Of a stretch of DNA of 35,320 nt, positions 15,434-23,672 are shown piece after piece; the first letter of the stretch is position 1, and each line of letters begins with the position of its first letter. Under the pieces are notes generated by a model that was given only the letters and a program-made list of their open reading frames with translations, ran no database searches and had not been told where the DNA came from. The position numbers were made by a program, and so were the translations under genes. This stretch comes from Pseudonocardiales bacterium (GTDB lineage: Bacteria > Actinomycetota > Actinomycetes > Mycobacteriales > QHCD01): positions 1 to 35,320 of the forward strand of contig QHCD01000028.1 in the NCBI GenBank assembly GCA_003244255.1, read 5' to 3'.

Positions 15434-17001
15434 AGTTCCCCAGTGGGCATCGGCCTCCGCCGGCGGCGTAGCGCACGCAGCGAATCAAGGCGTAGTGGTC
15501 GCCGGAAGATCCACACCATGCACAGATAGACGGGCGCGGCGGCGGCGAGTCCTACGAAGAGTCCGATTACGCTGTTGCCGACGAGAACCCGCGCAGCCAA
15601 GGGTATGGCGCCGAAGCAGACCAGGACGATGGCGCCGATCGTGCCGGACGCGCGCCCGAACGGGTGCAGATGCAGCGCCAGCGCCACCTGGGAGAGTGCC
15701 GCGAGATTCTTGATCACGATCGCCGTGGCCCACCCGATGGCGGCACCGAGAACCCCGTGCGACGGGATCAGCCACAGGTCCAGCCCGAGATTCACGCCGA
15801 AGGCGAGCAGGATGTTGGCCAGATTCCACGACGTGTGGCCGGCCATCGACAGGACGCCGTCGACCATGCCGCACGCAGCGGAGACGACGAGCGAGAGCGA
15901 GATCAGTACCAGCACCATCGAACCGGCGCCGTAACCGCGGCCGAATACGTGCAGAAGCGGTCGACCGAACACGAGCAGCACGCCGTAGATCGGCCCGCTG
16001 ACGAGCAGCAGCCAGGCGGTTGCGTGCTGATAGAGGTCGTTGGTGCCCGCGTGGTCGCCCCTCGTCAGCGTTTCGGCGAGGCGGGGCTGGGTTGCCTGCG
16101 CCACTGCGTTGTTCGCCATCTGACCAGCGACGACGAATCGCGTCGCCGCGGCGTAGATGGCGGCGTTGCTCGCGCCAGACAGCGCGCCGACGAGCACGAT
16201 GTCGAAGCGCTGCATGGCAATCTGGGCGACGCTGGTCAGCGCACGTGGAACCGAGAAGCGCCAGAAGATACGGCCAAGTCGAGCGTCGTCCGGGTCATCG
16301 ACCGGTTCGGCGTCAGCCGGTCGGAGTCGACGCCAAGCCAGCCAGGCCAGCACCGCGGCGGGGGCATAGGCGGCCGCCCAGGCCCAGACGAACAGCCCGG
16401 TCGCGGGCAGCACCACAACCGCGACGACGAGCATCATTTGCACCGGCGCACGTCCGAGCTGCTCGATGATCGCGTTGGCGCGCATGCGGCCCATTCCGCG
16501 AGTGGCGGAGAGCGCAACATTCTCAACGCCTGCGAACGGAATGAAGAGCGCCAGCGCGCGCAGGTATCCGGTTGCCTGTTGTTGGTGGCCGGGCACGGTC
16601 GCGCTCGCGATTTCGGGTGCGAGCACCCACATTGCGATGGCCATGCACACGGCGGAGATCAGCACCGGGCGCATCGCGATCTGGAAGAAGCGCCGGGCGC
16701 GGTGGTTGTCGCCGAGCGTACGACTGCGGGACAGGAAGTAGACCAGACCCGTGTCGGTGCCCAACTGCCCGACCGAGACCGCCAACAGGAACAGCGAAGT
16801 GGTCGAGAAGAACACGCCGGCCTGCGCACGGGGAAGTCCGCGGGTGGCCGCCATCGTCACACCGAAGGTGGCCACAGCCATCACCGCAGCGCCGGTCAGG
16901 TTGGCGACCGCGCCGCGCGCAACCCGGCCGAGCGATGCCTGCGCGGGCGTCGGTGGCGAGACCGTCAACAGACTCGGCGGTGCCGAGTGTCGAGCCATCA
17001 T
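15430..17001 (-). CDS. wzx: Wzx-type polysaccharide flippase (MOP superfamily)
   Basis: Moves the lipid-linked repeat unit across the membrane for polymerisation outside. The 523-residue protein has about 12-14 hydrophobic helices, starting GAVANLTGAAVMAVATFGVT (about 33-52) with the loop ATRGLPRAQAGVFFSTTSLF typical of the polysaccharide-export branch. Charged cytoplasmic loops follow (RRLRPADAEP, RFSVPRALTSVAQI, MQRFDIVLVGALSG), then a basic tail RRPLRLDSLRALRRRRR. The frame is open upstream to 17643, but I start at the double ATG 17001/16998 because it overlaps the stop of the kinase-like gene, giving an ATGA junction, and the hydrophobic domain begins soon after. It is paired with the Wzy-Wzz gene of the same operon. 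Confidence 0.9.
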   Translation of the reverse strand: MMARHSAPPSLLTVSPPTPAQASLGRVARGAVANLTGAAVMAVATFGVTMAATRGLPRAQAGVFFSTTSLFLLAVSVGQLGTDTGLVYFLSRSRTLGDNHRARRFFQIAMRPVLISAVCMAIAMWVLAPEIASATVPGHQQQATGYLRALALFIPFAGVENVALSATRGMGRMRANAIIEQLGRAPVQMMLVVAVVVLPATGLFVWAWAAAYAPAAVLAWLAWRRLRPADAEPVDDPDDARLGRIFWRFSVPRALTSVAQIAMQRFDIVLVGALSGASNAAIYAAATRFVVAGQMANNAVAQATQPRLAETLTRGDHAGTNDLYQHATAWLLLVSGPIYGVLLVFGRPLLHVFGRGYGAGSMVLVLISLSLVVSAACGMVDGVLSMAGHTSWNLANILLAFGVNLGLDLWLIPSHGVLGAAIGWATAIVIKNLAALSQVALALHLHPFGRASGTIGAIVLVCFGAIPLAARVLVGNSVIGLFVGLAAAAPVYLCMVWIFRRPLRLDSLRALRRRRRPMPTGEL

Positions 17002-18254
17002 GAGCGATGCTCGTCGAGTCGCTGATCTTGGCGGTCGAGCACCAGCGTTAGCCAGTCGTCTAGCTGGCCCATTGCCGTTCCGGCCTGCAGTTCCCCGTCG
17101 CGGATGTAACGGGTCGCGATGTCGATGACGTACAGCGTGACGACGAGATCCGCCGCTATCTGATCGATCAACCCGCACGGGCCGAGCAGTTCCGTCGTCG
17201 ATGACGCGGCGTCGAGGAAGGCCCGTGCCGGGCTGGATCCGCGGGACACCGCGCCTTGAATCCGGAAGTGCAGTGCGTCGAAACCCAAGGGCACGCCGAA
17301 CCGGAAATATTCCCAGTCCCAGAGGATGACCTGGCCGTCGGCCATGGCCATATTCCAGGGCGTCCAGTCGCCATGGCTCGCGCCGAAGACAAGTTCGATG
17401 TCGTTGGCGACGAGCTTGACGCGGTCCAGCGACGCCGCCAGCCGCAGGGAGTAACGCGACGACGGGAGCTCGTCGATCTGTTGTCGCAGATCGCCCCAGT
17501 AGCCTGACGTCGACACCATCTCGCGACTTGCGGGTCCGATCTGGGCGAGCTCGACCATGGCTTCGGCAACGCGCCGCGGCAATCTCGGTTCCGCGGGCGA
17601 CGAGATCAGCGGCTCGAGCACCAGCACCTCGTTGCCGTGCCACTGACCATCGTGCAGCACCCGGGGAACTCGGAAGGTCCGGTGCGGGACGCCCCCGACG
17701 ATCGCCAGTGTCGCGACCTCGTCTCGGACCAGCTTGCGGGTGAGCGCCCGGGTGCCGACCTTGGTGAAGCCACAGGTCGATCCGTCGGCATCAATGAGCT
17801 GGATGACTGGCTTCTGCACTGCCCGCCCCGGGCCGATGTGGATTCCCAAGGCAAGCGGGCGGCCCATCACCGACATCAGGTACTGCGCGATGTCGGCGTC
17901 GGGGCTCGACCGGTCCGGGTAGATCGCCAGCATCCACGGTAGCGAGTCTGCGAGACCCAACCGGGCAGCGGTCGCCAACGTGTCGAGGCGGCGTTGAGTG
18001 GATGCCGACGCCGATGTCTTGTAGTTGCGTACCGCCGTCGCGGTCGCCCGCAGCGGACGCCGCGGGATGAGCATTTTAGTGTTCGCACGGCTTGGCAGCG
18101 GAATGTACTCGAGGGGTGCATGTACCCGCCGAAACAGCGGCCAGCGCACGGCGCGGATGCGCGCGGGCTCCGGCCAGAGCGTGCGCAGGACGTCGTGCGC
18201 GTGCCGGCTCTGGCGCGACGGCGCCATCGGCGGGTCGCGGTGATGTAGGGACAC
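16998..18254 (-). CDS. APH/choline-kinase-fold phosphotransferase
   Basis: A 418-residue soluble protein with the aminoglycoside-phosphotransferase fold: CGFTKVGTRALTRKLV supplies a candidate ATP-binding lysine (K165), SHGDWTPWNMA holds the Brenner catalytic motif HGDxxxxN (294-301), and LWDWEYFRFGVPLGFDALHF is the DxE metal motif and following helix. The catalytic residues look intact. The N-terminal 100 residues are basic and lack clear homology. Despite the fold name, members phosphorylate many small molecules and sugars. In an operon between a Wzz-like protein and Wzx the substrate may be a sugar or glycolipid, which is inference. The GTG start at 18254 has no good ribosome site; ATG 18227 is an alternative. 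Confidence 0.75.
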   Translation of the reverse strand: MSLHHRDPPMAPSRQSRHAHDVLRTLWPEPARIRAVRWPLFRRVHAPLEYIPLPSRANTKMLIPRRPLRATATAVRNYKTSASASTQRRLDTLATAARLGLADSLPWMLAIYPDRSSPDADIAQYLMSVMGRPLALGIHIGPGRAVQKPVIQLIDADGSTCGFTKVGTRALTRKLVRDEVATLAIVGGVPHRTFRVPRVLHDGQWHGNEVLVLEPLISSPAEPRLPRRVAEAMVELAQIGPASREMVSTSGYWGDLRQQIDELPSSRYSLRLAASLDRVKLVANDIELVFGASHGDWTPWNMAMADGQVILWDWEYFRFGVPLGFDALHFRIQGAVSRGSSPARAFLDAASSTTELLGPCGLIDQIAADLVVTLYVIDIATRYIRDGELQAGTAMGQLDDWLTLVLDRQDQRLDEHRS

Positions 18255-18272
18255 GGTGGCCGCGAGACGGAC

Positions 18273-20006
18273 TCAGCGGGGGCGGCGACGACTGTCGGAC
18301 GATGCGACCTTGTCGGCGTCATCGGGTGTGTCGGCGTCATCGGGTGTGTCGGCGTCGGTGGTGATGGCACCGTCGTCGGTGGCGGAATCCTCGGTGCCGC
18401 TCTCCGTGCCGCTGTCCGTGCCGCTGTCGGTGCCTTCGGGCGCGGATGCGTCGTTCTCGGATGCCGGCACGTCCGTGGCGGCCTGCTCTTGCTCGGTGGC
18501 CAGTCGGGTGGCACCGCTGGCCGACGCGACGGTGACGAGCCCGATCAGCGGGACGCCGATTCGATCGGCTGCGTTCCTGATCCCCGCGACGTCGGAATTG
18601 GTGGTTGCGCGCTCCGTGGCAACCAGGATGGCCATGTCGCACCCGAGCCCGACGCCGAGACCGTCGGGCGTCGACAGTGAGGGGGCGGCGACGATGACGT
18701 AGTTCACGCCGGACCGGAGCTGATGCAGGATGCCGCCAAGCCGCTCGCCGCCGTACAGTTCGCGCGCGGATCCCGGGTTGGACCCGGCGGGAACCAGGGA
18801 CATGTCACCAACCCGGATCGTCACCGCGTCGAGCTCGGCCCGTCCCAGGACGACGTCGGACAGCCCAAGGGCCGCGCCTACGTTCAGCAACTCCGAGGCT
18901 CCGGTTCCCGCGAGCGTCGCGTCGACGACGCACACCGAGTACCCGGCACCGGCCAGGGAGAGTCCGAGATTTACGGCCACCTCGCTGGCGCCTGCGCCGG
19001 TTCGGGCACCAGACACCAGGATCGCGCGCGGCGCGGAGGCTACGGAGAGAACGTTGGTCCGCAATCGCCGGTACTCATTGGTCACACCGTCGGTGGCCTG
19101 CTGTTGAACCTGCCCGAGCCGCCGTGACCGTCGGTTGCGGGGGATCGACGCGATGATCGGCAGCCCGGCAGCCGAGTTGGACAGCGAAGGCCGAATGGAG
19201 TCATCGCTGTGAACCCGCCAGATCGCCACGACCAGGCCGATACCGAGCCCGAGCACCGCGGCGACCGCGATGATGATGGCTGGATTGAAGCCGGTCGGCG
19301 AGGTCGGCAGCGCCGCCTCGGCAACCACCGAGCCAGGAGCAAGGCTGGTGGATTGCGCCTGGCTAATGGTCTGCTCCAGCGATGCGACGATGCTCGTGTA
19401 CAGCTGAACGTTGGCCGCTGCGTCCGCCGGCGGGTCGACCTTCGCCGCCGCTGCCGTTGCGGTCTTCAGCTGTGCCAGCGCTGCGTTTGTCGACTTGGTC
19501 AGGTTTTGAATCTGGACGCTTTGAAAAGCGCTCGCCTGCGATCGGCGATAGGCGAGAAACGTGCTGGCGAACGCGTTTGCGCCAGCCTGTGCCGCTGCGG
19601 CGGATCCCGCCGTGAATTGAATGCGAACGGTCTCGGTGTTCGTCGGTACGGTAACAGCGAGTGACGATGTAGGTGAACCCAAGGCTGTCCCGAGCTGCTT
19701 GTTGACCGCTTGGACGACCGGCGGTGCCTGCACCAGCTTGGACTCGGTGGTGACGGCGACGTTGGTGATCTGCGCGTTTGCTCCGGCGTCGCTGGAGAAC
19801 GCGGCGCCGGGAAGCGGGCGTAGCAGCACCGTCGACGTCGCTGTGTAGTGGCGGCTGGACTTCAGGGCAAGAGCAGCGCCGGCGGCGGTGACGACAATCG
19901 CGACAAGGAGAATTAGGGCAAACCTCCGCCGTAGGGCGGTACTGAGGGCCGACCGCCGGATGTCCTCGGAGGGTCGCTGTTGCACCGTGCTCAGTTCAGA
20001 CATCAT
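18273..20006 (-). CDS. Wzz/BY-kinase-like chain-length protein with degenerate ATP site
   Basis: Polysaccharide co-polymerase fused to a BY-kinase-like domain, 577 residues. The two membrane helices (about 28-48 and 242-263) flank an external, Ala/Gln-rich coiled region (50-240) with the Wzz entry RHYTATSTVLLRP. The cytoplasmic domain keeps NEYRRLRTNVL (310-320), the fold of CpsD/Wzc kinases. However, Walker A reads SGARTGAGAS (333-341), with the invariant Lys lost. Walker A' is VCVVDATLA and Walker B VNYVIVAAPS, lacking the usual second Asp. The tail is acidic, built of DNA repeats, and has no tyrosine cluster. I infer a non-catalytic scaffold controlling chain length. It follows the Wzy-Wzz gene after 138 bases. 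Confidence 0.85.
   Translation of the reverse strand: MMSELSTVQQRPSEDIRRSALSTALRRRFALILLVAIVVTAAGAALALKSSRHYTATSTVLLRPLPGAAFSSDAGANAQITNVAVTTESKLVQAPPVVQAVNKQLGTALGSPTSSLAVTVPTNTETVRIQFTAGSAAAAQAGANAFASTFLAYRRSQASAFQSVQIQNLTKSTNAALAQLKTATAAAAKVDPPADAAANVQLYTSIVASLEQTISQAQSTSLAPGSVVAEAALPTSPTGFNPAIIIAVAAVLGLGIGLVVAIWRVHSDDSIRPSLSNSAAGLPIIASIPRNRRSRRLGQVQQQATDGVTNEYRRLRTNVLSVASAPRAILVSGARTGAGASEVAVNLGLSLAGAGYSVCVVDATLAGTGASELLNVGAALGLSDVVLGRAELDAVTIRVGDMSLVPAGSNPGSARELYGGERLGGILHQLRSGVNYVIVAAPSLSTPDGLGVGLGCDMAILVATERATTNSDVAGIRNAADRIGVPLIGLVTVASASGATRLATEQEQAATDVPASENDASAPEGTDSGTDSGTESGTEDSATDDGAITTDADTPDDADTPDDADKVASSDSRRRPR
18311..18434. repeat. Short tandem repeats encoding the acidic tail of the Wzz-like protein
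   Basis: An 18-base unit (TGTCGGCGTCATCGGGTG) occurs 2.8 times at 18311-18360, encoding DADTPD repeats. A 12-base unit (TCCGTGCCGCTG, with variants) occurs about 3.7 times at 18391-18434, encoding GTDS/GTES repeats. Both keep the reading frame, so copy-number changes would alter tail length without frameshift. Confidence 0.8.
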
Positions 20007-20144
20007 CCGTCACTTCGAGATCCGGTCGAGCATGGGTCAAGACCAATGCTCATGGTGTAGTTGGCCAGGTCGGTGATCTGTCATAACTCCGTGGGTAGTG
20101 GTGTGGTGGTGCAACGAGTGCCGTAGCCGGTTCCGTGATTGGCA

Positions 20145-22766
20145 TCATCTCACCAGCACGAGTCCGCCCACCTCGCACCCGCTGCGCTCGATGTCCTCCC
20201 GGGCGCGCTCGACGACCCGGACCCGCGTTCTTCGCGATGCCACGAGAAGCGCAATCGGACGGGCACTTGCCGGCCGCGAGCGCACCATCGTCCTCCCCCC
20301 CGACAGCGCCGTGTCGCCTGCCGCTGCCGCAACGAGCGCGCGATCGAGCACCTCGGCAACCGACCGGGCGGCCTTGCCGGGGCCGGCGGCAATGGCGACC
20401 GCAGGAGCACGCTTGCGCAGCAGGTCGAGTATAGGCCCAGGATTCTCGAATTTTCTGGGTTTGCCAGATCGACCGAGTTCGTCGCCGCCCACGTCCTGAC
20501 CAAGATGCCGATCCAGGACGCAGAACACCGGCAGGCCGGTCGACGCCGCGGCTCGACGCCGGCCGAGCCGCGGCGTGAAAGCGCTCTGCCCGGCGGCTGC
20601 GGCGGCGCCCACAATGAGGCCGAGGACCAGTCCGCTCGACGCGGCGACGGCGGTGACGCCGTTGACCTGCGCAACCGTGACGCCGCGCACTACGTAGCTG
20701 GCGGGAAGCGGCGTGGTCTGCACGGCTTCGAACTCGGCGTTGGCGCGGTTGATCTGGGCGAGCAACGTCCCACGCACCGTCTGCAATCGCTGCGGTGGCA
20801 GCGCGGTACTGGATCGACCGCTGTCGCCCTGTAGGTTTGCAAGCGCCGCGTCGACCGTCTTTAGGGCAGTGGTGTAACCAGAGGCGCGGACCGACAGCGC
20901 GGTGACCGTGGCAACCTGGTTCGCCTTCAGTGTCGTCGTCCGGATACCGATCAGTTCCTGCGCGGCGGCCATCACCGCCTTGCTGGCCGTCGCTGCATTG
21001 TGGGCTGTGAACGCGAGGTCGAGAACGCGCGAGTTGGCGTCAGCCGAGATCTGCAGGTTGCTCGCCCCCGGGCTCACCGGCCGGCCGATCGCCGTGGAGA
21101 TCGCCCGTGCGGTCTGGCTGCCGGCGGCCAGCTGCGCTTCAGTGTCCATCGTGTCGGTCGTAGCGGCGACGCCTTCGTACTGCGGATCATCCGGCACCAG
21201 GATCGACACCCGAGCGACGGCGTCGGTGTGATGGACCTTGGGCCACGCCAGCCCGGCGGCGAGGCCCACGATGAGGCAGCCGCCAACCAGTACGCGGTGG
21301 TTGCGCACGAGGGCGCCGTACCTGGCAAGGGGGAGCCACTGCCTATCCTGCGCGCCACCGAGGGATCCCGACCGCGCGGACACCGCGACGGACTCGCGCC
21401 AGAGCAGGCCGGCGGAGATCATGATTGCGGCGAACGCCGGGCCGATCGAGTTGTACACGATCAGCGTGACGAACTGCACGACCAAGACAGCGAGGGCCGC
21501 TGTCGCCACGGCGGTCTTGATCCGAAGATGTCGGAAGAACATGACGAGGAAGAAGACGACGTAGAGGCTGATCCCGAGCATCCCCTGGGAAAAGGAGATT
21601 AGCCACAGTTGTCCCTGCGTTCCGAGCGCCGGTGGGCTGCATTTCGGACACAGCGCGCTGTCACCTCCGGCGATAGAGCTGAAGGTTCCCTGCACGTTGC
21701 GCGTCGAGCCGTAGCCGAGGACCGGCGACTTCTTCAGCACGCTCTGCACGCCGAGCGTCGCGAGATTCGTGCGCCCCGTGTTGCTGCTCGGATGTGAACT
21801 CAGGCGCGTCTCGATCCTGGTGCCGAGTGGGCTGGCGAGGACCACACCGCTGGCCACAACGAGGATCCCGAGCAGACCGAGCAGTGCGCCGACACGGCCC
21901 GCGATGGCGGCCCTGATCGCCACGAAGAGGGCCATGGCGAGCAGCGCGCCCCACAACCCTCGGTTCAGTGAGTAGACGACCGGAACGACGGCGAGCAGCA
22001 GCACGATCGGCCCCGCGACGCGGCGCCATCCGGCGCCCGGCCGGCACCACGTGAGCACGAAGAACGGCAGGTAGCACGCGAAGTTGATGCCCCACTCGTT
22101 CGCGTACGGGAACGGCGCGCTCGGTCGAATGGTCTGGGTGCCGTACACGTTGTCGATCTGGGCAATCGACGGATGGATCTGCGAGTGCAGGAAGCCGGCT
22201 TGAGACACCTTGTTGGGCAGCACGACTTCGAGCACGGACGGGAAGGACAGGTGTGGGGCGAGACTACCGAGGAAGCCGCCGATCATCACGAATACGAACA
22301 TCCACGCGAGCGCACGGCAGATGCGTTGGGTCGACGCCCGGTCGCGCGTGTTCCCGACATAGAGCAGGACGACGCCGACGGCCGCGTACCAGATCAGCCG
22401 GTAGAGCAGAGTGACGTAACGCAGGTGACTGCCACCGGGGATGGCCCCGGGAGCGTCGACCGCGAGCACGCCGAAACTGATCGCCACGGTCGCGAGGAAC
22501 AGCAGCCACCAACCGAAACCGCGCGGGGCGCGGACGTGCCCGCGCCGTATCAGCTCCCGGGCCATGATTGCGGCCAGGATCAAGAAGATGAACTCACCCA
22601 GGCCGAGGATCCACCACAGCGGGAACGCGACGTAGCCGATGACGATCGGCCAGCCGGGCTGGAACATGCGCTCGCGCAGCGATCGCGCTGCGCTGCGCCG
22701 GCCGCCCGGCCGCGCCGGCACCCGCGCGTCCGGACGGGGTGCGGCAATGGGGACGGCGGCCGTCAC
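20145..22766 (-). CDS. Fusion of O-antigen-ligase/Wzy-like polymerase with a Wzz-like domain
   Basis: An 873-residue protein. Residues 35-470 form a polytopic domain of about ten helices with the large external loop and motif pattern of Wzy_C/O-antigen ligase proteins (YANEWGINFACYLPFF, VYSLNRGLWGALLAM, TGRTNLATLG, LGYGSTRN, TQGQLWLISFSQGMLG). After a linker, HRVLVGGCLIVGLAAGLAWP (490-509) begins a second module: an external coiled region with VARVSILVPDDPQYEG, closed by a helix at 703-726, which is a Wzz arrangement. The last 145 residues resemble the edge of a BY-kinase/ParA fold but have no P-loop. Polymerase and chain-length control are usually separate proteins. GTG 22766 lies 33 bases after the preceding sulfotransferase gene. 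Confidence 0.85.
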   Translation of the reverse strand: MTAAVPIAAPRPDARVPARPGGRRSAARSLRERMFQPGWPIVIGYVAFPLWWILGLGEFIFLILAAIMARELIRRGHVRAPRGFGWWLLFLATVAISFGVLAVDAPGAIPGGSHLRYVTLLYRLIWYAAVGVVLLYVGNTRDRASTQRICRALAWMFVFVMIGGFLGSLAPHLSFPSVLEVVLPNKVSQAGFLHSQIHPSIAQIDNVYGTQTIRPSAPFPYANEWGINFACYLPFFVLTWCRPGAGWRRVAGPIVLLLAVVPVVYSLNRGLWGALLAMALFVAIRAAIAGRVGALLGLLGILVVASGVVLASPLGTRIETRLSSHPSSNTGRTNLATLGVQSVLKKSPVLGYGSTRNVQGTFSSIAGGDSALCPKCSPPALGTQGQLWLISFSQGMLGISLYVVFFLVMFFRHLRIKTAVATAALAVLVVQFVTLIVYNSIGPAFAAIMISAGLLWRESVAVSARSGSLGGAQDRQWLPLARYGALVRNHRVLVGGCLIVGLAAGLAWPKVHHTDAVARVSILVPDDPQYEGVAATTDTMDTEAQLAAGSQTARAISTAIGRPVSPGASNLQISADANSRVLDLAFTAHNAATASKAVMAAAQELIGIRTTTLKANQVATVTALSVRASGYTTALKTVDAALANLQGDSGRSSTALPPQRLQTVRGTLLAQINRANAEFEAVQTTPLPASYVVRGVTVAQVNGVTAVAASSGLVLGLIVGAAAAAGQSAFTPRLGRRRAAASTGLPVFCVLDRHLGQDVGGDELGRSGKPRKFENPGPILDLLRKRAPAVAIAAGPGKAARSVAEVLDRALVAAAAGDTALSGGRTMVRSRPASARPIALLVASRRTRVRVVERAREDIERSGCEVGGLVLVR

Positions 22767-22799
22767 AGTGACCGCCGCCGCCGGCGTCGTGGCGCGGCG

Positions 22800-23672
22800 T
22801 CAGGAGTGCACATCAGAGGGCGGCGATGCCGGCGGATTGGTTGCGAGGGCCCGCGTGGTGGTGCGATCCAGGTCGTGGATGTCGTACCCGAGGTGATGCA
22901 CGCGATCGGCAAACTCGGTCTCGATCCTCTCGATGTGCCACTGCTGCAGCCGTCCTCGGGATCGCATCGCCGTCCATTGCTCGCGATACCTATCACTCTG
23001 GTCGGGCCGCAACGCGTGCGTTCCCGGTGCCGTGTCGAGCATCAGGAAGTCTTGGATGCGGGTGAGTTCTTCGTGCGGGCGGGATACCAGATCCTCGTAA
23101 TAAACGACGTGCACACGGCTGAGGTGAGCGACGTCGCGACGGAACGTCTCGTGTGCCTGGACCCAGTTCTTGAAGAGTCCTCGCAACGTCAGGCGCCAGC
23201 GTCCACGGCGGGAGATGATCCGCGGGCTCCACTTGCGGCTCGCCAGGCTCACGATAACCGGGTGCCGCACGATCACGATGAGCGCGGATCCGGGGAACAT
23301 CGCCTGCAGGAAGCGCCCCATCAGCAGGTTCGGCGGCGACTTCTCGACCAGCAGCGGCCTGCGCATGTCCCAGTATGGCTGCCATGCCGCAACGAGCCGC
23401 CTGGCGTTCTGCGGGGACACGAGTGCAGATCGCTCGGTCAGGTGCGGGGCGTTCGAGCGGGCGAATCGTCCGACCCCGCCGACCGCGCCGTCGGCTGGGT
23501 AGACGGACTGCAGATGCTGACCCTCGTCCTCTCGGACGTTCGTGTACGTCAGCCCACTGATCTCCGGGTGCGACGCGAGGGCCTTGACCAACGGCGTCGT
23601 ACCGCTGCGGTGCACGCCGCCGACGAAGACGAGGCGCCGCGGATCGACCAGCGGTTGCCCGTGCTCGGTCAT
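22800..23672 (-). CDS. PAPS-dependent sulfotransferase 1
   Basis: Transfers sulfate from PAPS to a hydroxyl or amine acceptor. The 290 residues show the 5'-phosphosulfate loop FVGGVHRSGTTPLVKAL (16-32), LVEKSPPN around K111, and the 3'-phosphate binding segment IVIVRHPVIVSLASR (132-146, with Arg and Ser). It continues VHVVYYEDLVSRPHEELTRI, the usual late motif of bacterial sulfotransferase domains. No signal peptide or membrane helix is seen, so it should act in the cytoplasm on lipid-linked or nucleotide-linked precursors. Its ATG directly follows the stop of the preceding sulfotransferase gene with no gap. It is the third of three tandem sulfotransferases and their sequences differ widely, suggesting distinct acceptor positions. 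Confidence 0.88.
   Translation of the reverse strand: MTEHGQPLVDPRRLVFVGGVHRSGTTPLVKALASHPEISGLTYTNVREDEGQHLQSVYPADGAVGGVGRFARSNAPHLTERSALVSPQNARRLVAAWQPYWDMRRPLLVEKSPPNLLMGRFLQAMFPGSALIVIVRHPVIVSLASRKWSPRIISRRGRWRLTLRGLFKNWVQAHETFRRDVAHLSRVHVVYYEDLVSRPHEELTRIQDFLMLDTAPGTHALRPDQSDRYREQWTAMRSRGRLQQWHIERIETEFADRVHHLGYDIHDLDRTTTRALATNPPASPPSDVHS

Noticed and set aside
15664..17025. 453-codon plus-strand ORF opposite wzx
   Set aside because: His/Arg/Asp-rich shadow of the flippase gene, which has clear membrane helices and operon junctions on the minus strand.
17002..17643. N-terminal extension of wzx in the same frame
   Set aside because: Arg/Ser-rich sequence overlapping the kinase gene; the ATGA junction at 17001 gives a natural start.
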